Source of the DNA: Mesostigma viride
Taxonomy: Eukaryota > Streptophyta > Mesostigmatophyceae > Mesostigmatales > Mesostigmataceae
NCBI GenBank assembly: GCA_009746045.1
Contig: RPFO01001989.1
Coordinates: 1-64,000 of the forward strand
DNA length: 64,000 nt
Reading direction: 5' to 3'
Part shown: positions 18,482-28,400 of the stretch, in pieces
How positions within the stretch are numbered: position 1 is the first letter of the stretch
How the letters are laid out: each line of letters starts with the position of its first letter
Made by a program: the position numbers and the translations under genes
Notes under the pieces: model-generated
Told to the model about the DNA's origin: nothing
The model's input: the letters and a program-made list of their open reading frames with translations, nothing else
The model's database searches: none

Positions 18482-18640
18482 GAGCTACAACCTGCAAGTG
18501 GGGGATGTAAACCGCCACCTACTCGGGGTGCACAAGGTGCACCTGCACCACCATGATGTAACATACCTAAAAAGGCCTGGCATGGTGTGGAAGGGGTGGG
18601 CCGGTGGTTCGGCCAGGGTTACTGTCGAACATATGTACCC
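18482..18640 (-). mobile_element. Continuation of the split ORF1-only element 3' UTR
   Basis: Matches, in reverse, the 3' UTR near 52720-52790 (for example CAAGTGGGGGATGTAA and the GTGCACC region). It is the other half of the element interrupted at 17536-18471. It then degenerates. Confidence 0.5.
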
Positions 18641-18654
18641 ACGAGCCACGAGCC

Positions 18655-21285
18655 ATGCACGAGGTAGCCATGGCTGACGGCGGAGATCATAACTTTCACG
18701 TTTGAGCACCGAATTTAGCCGTGAATTATATCACAATCGACGCGTCTTTCTAAGACGCACATGCTGATATAATTTTCCGAAGCTATTACGCAATAGTAGT
18801 ATATGACGAGCAAAAGCTCCCGATCGACGCAACGCAGCCTGGCGGCTGCGCTCGGCAATGAAAATACGTCTGCAGCTCCGGCTGCAGCTTCGCCATCAGG
18901 GCCGGAAGGCAGTGGTGGTCACACTAGTCGCGCACTGGTGGTCGCCCCGAACCCTCCCGGGCTGTCCTCGCCCTCTGCATCGCCTGACCCAAAGCGCAGT
19001 CGCCCAGGCGAACCTGCACGGCTGGTCTGAGCGTGATTTTGACGTTGCTAGGCTCTTTACCACCTTCGACGTCAACAGGCCTGCCTTTTTCGACATGCCA
19101 CCCATCAAGATACTGGAGCTCGTGTTTTACGGGTCACACGCCTCACTGCTGGCCCTGTGCCAGCAACTCCATCTCAACACCCACTTTTTCCGCAACGGAG
19201 CTGACGGCCGGTTTTCCCCCCGCGTATCTGACGACCCTTCTCCGACCAACCTGGTCGGCTGGTCTCGCCCCCGCCTTCAGCTCGCAGCTCTCTTTACCCT
19301 CGGCCGAGGACCTTCTGCACCCCGCCCCCATCACCGAATCCACCTTCCTCCACCACCTCCACGACACCCTCTCACAGCACGTGACGCCCATCGCTGCAGA
19401 TGTGGCAGCTGTGGGTCGCACGCTGGCTGCTGAGCTTCCCACCATCCCCACCGCCACCGCCACCCTCGAGGATCCTTAATTAATTAATTAATTAATTAAA
19501 CTCGTGCTCCCGTTGGGGAGTCACGGAGCACCGAAGTGCTTTTAATCCCTGTGTGTGCACTACAGGAGAAAGGGCAGAGACCCCCAGTCTCCTTCATGCC
19601 AAAGGCATGCCACAGCTGCAATCGGGCGCGGCTAGCTAAAAGGACAGGCTAACGATCCGGCAAACTGTGGGTGCAATAAGACCCATGTGAGCATATCATA
19701 GCAAGGAGCGTGGGCAGGTAATCTGAACATAGCCAGGGCGTGGCATGGCTGTACTAGGACTAGGCTAAGGCTATGGCTGGTTGTGTACCGTGCGTTGGCG
19801 GCACGTGACTAGGTGTGTTGGCACAGCTAGGCAACATTCTAGGCATGGCTGCCTTAGCGGCAGTGACGCCAATGGTTACAAGCTAGGGCTATTGCTATTC
19901 TAGCCCGCTGGGGGCGTCCACATCTTGTGGTTGATCATCAGGTCCCCGCCCCTCCAGTACACCTTGGGCTTCTGGGGGTCCTGCTTATGGCGGAGGTATT
20001 CCGGCCACCGGTCGCGTCGCTGCTGTTGCTGAGCGGGGGTGAGGTCGTCATCCAGCGTCCAGGTGAGGTCGTGCAACCGCTTGCGACGAGAGAGGAACCG
20101 CTGCTTATCCTCAGGGGAGGGGAAGGCGAGGATCCTTGCCTCCCCCCCCCCCCCCCCCCCCCTCCGCCTCCACCGACTCCATCACCGCCCAGCTCCGCGA
20201 CATCGACCAGCGCAATGCCATTGCTATCGAGGTCCTGCAGAACACCGCAGGCCTCACCGCCCAGGCGGTGAAGGACATTGCCGCCAAGCCAGCCCTGCTG
20301 GCCTGGCCGGCGGTGCTCCTCCCATCACGACCTGGGCGGACATGCAGCACACCACCTCCACCACCTCCGCCTTTTGCAGCCCAGCTCCAGCGGCAGACGC
20401 TTGACCTCCGCGAGGAGGCCGAGCTCGCCAAGCGCAGCCTCAACGTCATCGTCAAGAACTTCGACATGGACTGAGGAAGGTGAGAATTCTGAGAAGCTTG
20501 CACGTGCGTTTGAGAGAGAAATTCTTGGTCGCATGGGCCTTACTGGTGAGATCGAGCTGGCCGCCCACCGCCTTTCCCGCGCGCGGGGTAAGGCAGGCCC
20601 CGGGGCGCCCCCGCTCCTTCTCACCTTTAAGAACCCGGCGGACAAGATTTCCTTTCTCAGACGCCGCAAGCGGCTCGAGAAGACTCACTTAACCCTTGAC
20701 GACGACTTGACCCTGGCGCAGCAACAACGGCGACGGGAGCTATGGCCGACCTACCTCCAGCTCCGGCAGACCAAGGCGGGGCAGCCGGTATACTGGATCG
20801 AAGGGTGCGGCCATCTACGTCGGCCACAAGCTGGCATGCGACCCCCGCGGCCCCAACGACTCCGGCCAGACGCCCCGGCTTAGAAAAATACAGCAGTAGT
20901 AGTGTAGAATAGATAGACCGTGGCCATATGTACATGTAAGCCTCCTACAGGCTCTATACCAGCTGACTCACGAGTCTCATATAGCAATGTACCAGCCATA
21001 GCCTTAGCCTAGTCCTAGTACAGCCATGCTACGCCCTGGCTATGTTCAGATTACTTGCCCACGCTCCTTGCTATGATATGCTCACATGGGTCTTATTGCA
21101 CCCACAGACTGCCGGATCGTTAGCGTGTCCGTTTAGCTAGCGCGCCCGAATGCAGCTGTGGCATGCCTCTGGCATGAAGGAGACTGGGGGTCTCTGCCCT
21201 TTCTCCTGTAGTGCACACACAGGGATTAAAAGCACTTCGGTGCTCCGTGACTCCCCAACGGGAGCACGAGTTTAATTAATTAATT
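18655..21285 (+). mobile_element. ORF1-only retroelement copy, interrupted by a nested insertion
   Basis: A 5' UTR of about 145 bp is shared with 40.87 and 50.96 kb (ATAACTTTCACGTTTGAGCA). An ORF1-like reading begins at 18803 with STQRSLAAALGNEN. The coding region is cut at 19476 by a reverse-oriented insertion and resumes at 20128. It reaches the conserved C-terminus (TLDDDLTLAQQQRRRELWP near 20720) and ends at 20883, with at least three frame changes. The 3' UTR ends in the CAAC-loop hairpin (21251-21264) and (TTAA)n. No reverse transcriptase ORF lies between ORF1 and the tail. Confidence 0.75.
19476..20117 (-). mobile_element. 5'-truncated ORF1-only element nested in another, with target duplication
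   Basis: Read on the minus strand, this is the last 80 codons of a second ORF1 subfamily (RRKRLHDLTWTLDDDLTPAQ), its stop, a 3' UTR, the hairpin (19507-19520) and a (TTAA)n tail. CGAGGATCCTT stands on both sides (around 19468-19478 and 20117-20128). The interrupted ORF reads across if the insert is left out. It is therefore a later insertion made by target-primed reverse transcription. Confidence 0.78.
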
Positions 21286-21295
21286 AATATAGCAA

Positions 21296-21455
21296 TGTAC
21301 ATGTGTGCCTATGATGTGCCACACTCCAGATGATGCCTAGCTTTATCTAGTTAAGCTGTGCCCATGCAGAGAGCTGCTCTCTGTTGAGATGCCACGCTCT
21401 AGCTCTTGTATAGCTATGCTGATCTTCCCCACCTATGACGGGCTCCCCTTAGCTG
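21296..21455 (+). mobile_element. Fragment of an ORF1-only element 3' UTR
   Basis: Similar to 52600-52700 (GCAGAGAG, TGCTCTCTGT and TGATCTTCC in the same order). It ends where the G-rich array begins. Confidence 0.5.
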
Positions 21456-22408
21456 TGGGTGGGTGGGTGGGTGGGCGGCGGGCGGGCGGGCGGGCGGGCG
21501 GGCGGTGGGCGGGCGGGCGGCGGGCGGCGGGCGGGCGGGCGGGCGGGCGGGCGGGCGGGCGGGCGGGCGGGCGGGCGGGCGGGCGGCGGGCGGGCGGCGC
21601 GGCGGCGGGCGGGCGGGCGGCGGGCGGGCGGCGGCGGCGGGCGGGCGGGCGGGCGGGCGGGCGGGCGGGCGGGCGGGCGGGCGGGCGGCGGGCGGGTGGG
21701 TGGGGTGGGGGGGAGGGGGGGGGTGGGGGGGATGGGTACGTGGGTGGGTGGGTGGGTGGGTGGGTGGGTGGTGGGTGGGTGGGTGGGTGGGTGGGTGGGT
21801 GGGTGGGTGGGTGGGTGGGTGGGTGGGTGGTGGGTGGGTGGGTGGGTGGGTGGGTGGGTGGGTGGGTGGGTGGGTGGGTGGGTGGGTGGGTGGGTGGGTG
21901 GGGGTGGGTGGGTGGGTGGGTGGTGGGTGGGTGGGTGGGTGGGTGGGTGGGTGGGTGGGTGGGTGGGTGGGCGGGTGGATGGGTGGGTGAGTGGTGGGTG
22001 GGTGGGTGGGTGGGTGGGTGGGTGGGTGGGTGGGTGGGTGGGTGGGTGGTGGGTGGGTGGGTGGGTGGGTGGGTGGGTGGTGGGTGGTGGGTGGGTGGGT
22101 GGGTGGGTGGGTGGGTGGGTGGGTGGGTGGGTGGGTGGGTGGGTGGGTGGTGGGTGGGTGGGTGGGTGGGTGGGTGGGTGGGTGGGTGGGTGGGTGGTGG
22201 GTGGGTGGTGGGTGGGTGGGTGGGTGGGTGGGTGGGTGGGTGGGTGGGTGGGTGGGTGGGTGGGTGGGTGGGTGGGTGGGTGGGTGGGTGGGTGGGTGGG
22301 TGGGTGGGTGGGTGGGTGGGTGGGTGGTGGGTGGGTGGGTGGGTGGGTGGGTGGGTGGGTGGGTGGGGGGTGGGGGGTGGGGGGTGGGGGGTGCATGGGT
22401 GGGTGGGT

Positions 22409-22444
<36 letters not shown>

Positions 22445-22712
22445 GGTGGGTGGATGGGTGGGTGGGTGGGTACGTGGGTGGGTGGGTGGGTGGGTGGGTG
22501 GGTGGGTGGGTGGGTGGGTGGGTGGGTGGGTGGGTGGTGGGTGGGTGGGTGGGTGGGTGGGTGGGTGGTGGGTGGGTGGGTGGGTGGGTGGGTGGGTGGG
22601 TGGGTGGGTGGGTGGGTGGGTGGGTGGGTGGGTGGGTGGGTGGGTGGATGGATGGATGGATGGATGGATGGATGGATGGATGGATGGATGGATGGGTGGG
22701 TGGGTGGGTGGG
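21456..22712 (+). repeat. 1.25-kb GGGC/GGGT tetranucleotide array with a 35-G run
   Basis: From 21470 to about 21690 the unit is GGGC. From about 21750 to 22640 it is GGGT, with occasional GGT slips. A run of 35 G lies at 22409-22443, and GGAT units end the array (22645-22690). Because the unit is 4 bp and no stop codons arise, all plus frames and two minus frames stay open; these are not genes. The right flank is a minus-strand LINE 3' UTR, which elsewhere carries (CATC)n and CCCATCC, so the array probably grew from that microsatellite. The plus strand can form G-quadruplexes. Confidence 0.9.
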
Positions 22713-23000
22713 CACACGCAATCCTACCGGTCTAAGCTATCTACAAGCTATCTACAAAACAGTCTAACTCTAAATCTATGGTGCCCGCAACCCTAGGGGC
22801 TTTGTCTAGCATGCCGTCCACGTGTGCAAACGCACGGCTTCCTCATGAGTGCAGGGGGGTTGTTGTCCTCTACTTGACCTGGGCCCACTTGGCCTTGTCC
22901 ATCATCTTTAGCCAAATCACCGAGAGGCCTAGGCCCCCCATGTCCTGTACGAGCTGTTCTTTGAAGGTGCTGGCCTTGCGGTCAGGATATGCCGCCCTGG
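22713..23000 (-). mobile_element. LINE 3'-end fragment, minus orientation
   Basis: The minus strand reads the end of the LINE pol frame (EQLVQDMGGLGLSVIW, then KAKWAQV) followed by a 3' UTR with TAGACCGGTAGGAT, as in the copies at 18.3 and 32.96 kb. Confidence 0.7.
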
Positions 23001-23165
23001 TTGGCCAATGCCGCCGGTGATGCCGGATCATTTCGACGGGTCCGCTTGTGCACCCTGTGGCATGAGGGAAGGGGGGGGCGTCTCTGCCCCCCTGCCCGCT
23101 GTGCACACTTGGGTATTAAAGGCACTGTGGTGCTCCGTGACTCCCCAACGGGAGCACGTTTTTTT
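23001..23165 (+). mobile_element. Short 3' end of an ORF1-only element
   Basis: Matches 21170-21270, including the GGCATGA, GTCTCTGCC and GGTGCTCCGTGACTCC stretch and the hairpin at 23141-23154. The usual (TTAA)n is replaced by a T-run and TTTAAATTAA. Confidence 0.65.
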
Positions 23166-24288
23166 TTTTTTCCTTTTTAAATTAAACTAACTGCATAAAG
23201 TTCTGCAGGCACTGCTAGGTCATGCACATCAATTCTCAGTCTCGGCTCCATGCACAGATCAGCTCCCAATCTCGCCATATCGATGAGACAAGATACTGTG
23301 CTACCGCACCCAGCTCAAGGTCCATGCCTTGCAATCTAATTGGTCGGTGGGCACCCTGCAAATATGGTGGGCAAGTATCTCACTTGGCATGACTGTGATG
23401 ACTTTAGAAACTTCAAGATGGATTGTCTATAAGACCAGGTGCACCTACCCAAAAGTCGCACCTGCCGGTCCAACTTGATAAGCCGTGTCATTTTTGTAAG
23501 GGGCTCATCATTTTACGTAGTAGAGAATACTGTTACAAATTTACACAAGCACACTATTAATTTCTTTAGTTCTTTCCGATGAGTGCTAGCAATCGCACTA
23601 TGAAAAGCCACCCTTCAAACCAAGCATAATCACAGCACAGGAATTTGTTTACCACTTGTTGCCTGCCTCGACGATAATCACAGCATATTCCGGTAGGCAC
23701 GGCAAGTGTCAGGTTACACCTGGTCTGCCATAACAGAAGGACCACCTTCCTTTTTGTTTACTGAAGATGCAATACGGTAGGAGCAGCACTCACGTTGGGG
23801 CAAAAATCTCAAACACCTCCCTTTCTCTTTTGAAAATTTAGGAAAGGCGCTTTCATGGAGGGCCCTACGTTTTCAGCTTCATGTTACCGGAGGCGCCGCC
23901 TCTTGCATCTACTACATTGAAAGTGGACAACCTTACAGCTCCTCAGCATTCACCCGAGCAAAGCCTTTCATTTCCAGCAACGCTCCAATCTGCGCACATT
24001 CGTAGCAATGGGCCGAAACATCGGCCGTTTTATTAATGTTTAGTTCAAAAATTGGGAAAACGGTCAAGACATACAGCAAGTGTAATGGTGGTAAAGAATC
24101 GAAGGTTGAATTGAAAGGGTTGAATTGAAAGGGTTGAGGTGCGGGATGCCGGCTCGGGGGCAGCAAAGAAGAGGAAGGGTCCGTTGAGTTGCAACTTGCA
24201 GCAGGGGAAGAAACAGGGCCCACCGACGCATTACCGATTTCGAGAAAAACATGGTCACGAAGGGTAGTGGGAAGGTATATAATAAAAT
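23166..24288. other. Intergenic sequence and 3' region of the selenoprotein gene
   Basis: No coding region is supported from 23166 to about 24010. The part from 24010 to 24288 is the likely 3' UTR of the minus-strand selenoprotein M gene and holds a direct repeat of GGTTGAATTGAAAG near 24105-24135. Confidence 0.5.
24020..24067 (-). promoter_or_regulatory. Candidate SECIS element of the selenoprotein gene
   Basis: On the minus strand, TTGA is followed by CCGTTTT, CCC and AA, then a loop, AAAACGG, C and CGAT. The 7-bp helix CCGTTTT/AAAACGG places TGA and GA opposite each other as in the SECIS core. Ten bases separate TGA from the apical AA, which is the usual spacing. Weak points are the TTGA (ATGA is usual), a poor lower helix and a competing perfect hairpin at 24011-24026. 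It lies about 220 bases after the stop codon. Confidence 0.35.
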
Positions 24289-24615
24289 TTAAATTTGCTC
24301 GCTAACAAATCCACGCACCTCCGCCGATGTCATCTTGGAGATATCGATCCGGGCCTTCTCTTGACCCTCGCTGTCTTTCAAGACAAGGTCGGGGTTCCTT
24401 CCCGGGATGTACTTAACCGTCACGTGCGGACCAAAGTGTCCTTTCTCTACCTCATTCTTGAAGAAAGACTTCACCTGAGGTAGCTTATTCAATCGTCATC
24501 CACTGCACGACTCGAACACGGCAGTTTCAAATTCTTTTCCATAAATGGAAGGCAGCAGGTAAAGAGAGCACAGCAAGAGCGACGCCAAAAGGCCGTAGCG
24601 AGGCGCCGGCAACAT
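24289..24615 (-). CDS. SELENOM: Selenoprotein M-like ER oxidoreductase, TGA read as selenocysteine
   Basis: Small thioredoxin-fold redox protein of the ER, Sep15/SelM family. Read from ATG 24615, residues 1-26 form a signal peptide (LLASLLLCSLYLLPSIYG). The active site is CSGU, where U is the in-frame TGA at 24496-24498 (residue 40). The frame continues without other stops for 68 codons: LNKLPQVKSFF, then VKYIPGRNPDLVLKD and RIDISKM. These fit the LNRLxEVKxF, PGxxPxLVL and RIxLSxM segments of the SelM family. The total of 108 residues is normal for the family core. Without selenocysteine the signal peptide and the domain would be two unrelated short ORFs, which is unlikely. It appears to be a single exon. 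A signal for Sec insertion should lie in the 3' UTR (24020-24067 is a candidate). Confidence 0.85.
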
Positions 24616-24867
24616 GGTTGCCAGACTTGCGACGCAATAGCGATGCGTCAAACTACAGGCGCGCAACCAGTGGCGAACTCGGCGAGCTCGGGAATAAGGA
24701 TTGCCGCTCGGTTTCTTTCCAGTGCGAGGAGTCACAACTGACGATCTTTCCCGCAGATCTGTTTGCCGCGGGAAGCAAACATAATTTTGTTGCTGTTGGT
24801 TGACTTCTTGTTGTGCAACAACCGTGGAATTTTGGTGATACTGTAGACAGCACATACAATGATGTGT

Positions 24868-25105
24868 ACTGTTGTTGTTGTTGTTGTTGTTGTTGTGTCC
24901 CACGCCGGGCAGCAGAGAATCTATAGTGGCTCTGAAGTAGCTAGGTAGAGTCTCTGAAGTAGCTAGGCTGCCCATGTGCGGCGTGGGCACAACAACAACA
25001 ACAACATGGTGCGAAGTATATACGGCCCTCGGCCACTACAGATTCTCTGCTGCCCATGTGCGGCGTGGGACACAACAAACACAACAACAACAACAACAAC
25101 AGCCG
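24868..25105. repeat. Inverted repeat with (GTT)n/(AAC)n arms
   Basis: (GTT)8 followed by GTCCCACGCCGGGCAGCAGA (24868 on) is repeated in reverse near 25040-25105, with an intervening partial third copy near 24970. The arms of about 60-70 bases enclose about 85 bases. It could be a small MITE or a foldback in the upstream region of the selenoprotein gene; no target duplication is evident. Confidence 0.55.
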
Positions 25106-25491
25106 ACAAGTGACAAGATGCTTCCAAGTTTCAAACTTTCAATTATTATTGGCAGGTAGTCCCATCCAGGGCCTTCCTGTACAGTAGTTCTGAATATTTT
25201 TGCCGGGCAAGTGAACTGGCCCGGCCGCAAGGCCCAGCGAAGTGGACAGGCAGCCGGCAGGTGGAGCATGCAGGAGGCAGGTGCCCGTCAATACCGTACT
25301 GTAGTGTTGACGCGACGAGCGCGACGTGGATAGTGCCGAGACGCCCAGCTCGCCCAGCACGATGCATGCATGCTGCCAGCACGGCTTGGTTTGCCCGTAA
25401 TTATCGGTTCCAAGACGACAATTGCGCCCTTATCTGCTTAGTGCTTACCTTCAGCGAGGTTCCACGTCATTCCTGCTCGCGCAATCCAGTA

Positions 25492-28400
25492 ATGGCGACC
25501 ATGGCCTCTACGTCGGCTTCAGCCAGCTCGGCAGTGTTTTCTATTGAAAAGTCAGGCCTTTGTGTTGACACGGTGGGTTGAGTTTGTGACGCCTTCTTGT
25601 TTCAAACCGCTTGTTATGGGTAAATGCATAATTGTAAAGTATACGCGACAGAATTGGCCTGCTTTCCGGCATGCATATCCAGGACGATCCAGAGTTTGAA
25701 ATGCCAACATAAATTCAGCCATCTTTGAAGTTATGTAGAGCCAATGCATGCTGACGTTCACAACCTTTTGCGACAATGTATGTCTGTGGCTTGGGTGCGT
25801 GGCTGGCTGGCCGGATGGATGGATGATTATGCACAGCGTTCCGGCTCAATTAAACGCTCGGCAGGCAAGCCGTGTCTTCGCAAGTCAGGTATGCCAGCGT
25901 ACTGCCACTCCTTTAATCCGCTGCTAATGGCCATCGCAATTGTTTGTTTTTTCACATGATGACGCGCATCATGCAGTTCTCAACTCCTTCCTGCTGACTT
26001 CAAAGTACAATTGCGCACACCTGCGCTCAGGGCAATACTTTCATGTACCTCAACCTGCATTTTTCAAAAAAATCAGCTGGCTGTAACGCTTTGGAACCTT
26101 TTCGGCCCTGGCATCCGCAGGCGGTGCGCCTGCCATCGTCCAATGCAGCGCTTCCAGCGAGCAAGGTCCGTCGACGACGACCCGCCGCGCGGCCATCGTG
26201 TCCGGCGGCATCGTCGCCATGAGCGCGCTGTTGGGTGGGAGTAGCTTGGCTGCCCCGAAGACGTCCCTTCCGGACACCTACGACGCCGCCGTCCGCTTGT
26301 GCGACACCGTGTGTGAGAGTGAGCTGGAGAAGGTACGTCGCATCACAGGCCGCCCCACATACTGCCCCGTATGCCAGCGCTTACTGGCTGCCACAATGCA
26401 TCCCTTCTTATACCGCCCCTTCGCTGCCCCTTACCGGATACCACCGTGCATCCCTTCTTACGAAGTCACTTGGCTGGCTACTGCGGTGCATCTTGTCTGG
26501 ACTTTGATTAAAGACGCAGCTGGGGAAAGTCGGCAGCAAATCCGCGGTGGGCAAACTTGGCGCGTGAACGTTGTCGCAGTCCACAGAAGCCTTGTGGTCA
26601 CAGATGCCAGTTGCGGAGCTATGGATTTTCATCTGCCTGTGTACGCGAGAGTGGGCCAGACACTCGGAGTCTGCCGTAGTGCCCCTGCCACACAGTCGCT
26701 AGAAGTGTCCTGCCACACAGTTGCTGGTGGTGTTCTGCCTCGCAGTCGCAAGCTGTAATGTGCACACTGTGGCGGCAGCTGGGCCGGGCCATTTGAAATG
26801 TTGCGTGTCCGCTGAAATCGCCCCATGTGTGGGGCGCGGCGTGGGTGCCTTGTGCTCACAGCGGCGCAGTCCGCCATCCAAGGGCAACGCTTGGGTCCCT
26901 GGGGTATGCGTGCTGAGATTTCGGGACTCCCCTCCCTGGCCCCATGGTGGCGTGGTGGGGCATCACAACCAGTGCAAAGCAGGCAGCCTCACATACACCA
27001 GCATGTATGAATGGATGGGAACAGTATCACAGTGGCAGCCTCGCATACACCAGCATGGATTGGTGAATGATGGTATAGATACAAGCTGGTTGTCTCCTTG
27101 GTATATATACAAGCACCGAAGCAGCATCTCACAGCGGGCGGCCGCACCCAACCACTGCGAAACCGGTTGCCCTCGGCGTCCTGTCTTTCCTACCCACACA
27201 AGTACTTGTGCATCTTCTCATCTTTTTTTAATGTGTTGGTGGAGTGTCCCCTTCCCCTCCCTGACCCTTGTCTCCTCTCTGTGGGTGCCATACCTCGCGC
27301 GCTCGCCTCCTCCCTCGCTCCCTTGCCCGCTCGCCGCTCTGTCCCGCCCAGCTGCCGCTGGTGACCACGGCGTCGGGCCTGCAGTACCGCGACATCGTGG
27401 TGGGCACTGGGCCCAAGCCACCCGTCGGCTTCCAGGTGAGCCGCCGCTCATTCTTGCACTTGTGATTGCATTTATTCGTTCACGGCTTGCTGTGCAAGCC
27501 AGGCCCAGCCTGCGTGGCTCATGCACGTCAACACATTCCCAAACCCTTTGAATGTGTTGCGGTGCTCCCAACGGTGCCAGCATCGGGCAGCAGGTTCCGG
27601 TTCCTGCTGGCAGCCACACGGGTGGTGCACATCCCGTGCTGCCCCACCGATGTGGGTAGGCTGGCATGTGGTGCCCATCCCCCGCCTGGAGAGGCAGGCA
27701 CAGTGACCCTCGATTGGCCAGAGGCTGCGGGTACAGCCAGATATCCGGTGGCCCTGCATGTTTGGGTGGGGGCCATGGGCATGTTGCATGCATGCTTACA
27801 CTAGAAAGGTGCCACCGCTCATGTGCACACTCCAAGGAGGGGTGAGCACGAGGCGACAGGGGAGGTCCCCTGGCCAGCCATGCGTACCCGCGAGGGATGT
27901 GCGTGCGTGGCGTGGAGACCCCATGACGCAGGGTCACCGCCCTGAAACACCTCTTGAAACAGTGGGGTCTGCCCACATGCTTGCCATGAGGTTGCGTGCA
28001 GAACACGTTGGTTGGCCATCAGGTTACGCTGTGTGGGCTGCCTTCTCCCTCGTGGGTGCATGTCCCCTGGAACATGCTGGACGGGCCGCAGAGCTAGGTG
28101 TACTCCCTTGCCTTTGCCGCATGGCCCGCTGGCCCTCACCATCTTGCCCGCTTGCCCTCCCCCCTGCATGCCTCGTGCCTTCATCCCACACGGGTGTGGT
28201 GCAGATCACGGTCAACTATGTCGCGATGACGCCCGATGGCAGGATCTTTGACAGGTGGGTGGGGCGCTGGGCATGGCCGCTGGCAAGCACCCCTGTGTTT
28301 GAGATGAGTAGGTCCCACTATACAAACTATGGGCACATGCGCAAGCGTGTGATGACGGACGTGTGTGGGCGCAGGAACCGTCAGCAAGGGATCACACTCC

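Noticed and set aside
21389..22796. Long frames on both strands (Gly-Trp-Val or Pro-Thr-His repeats)
   Set aside because: They arise only because the GGGT/GGGC array has no stop codons; no non-repetitive coding sequence is attached.
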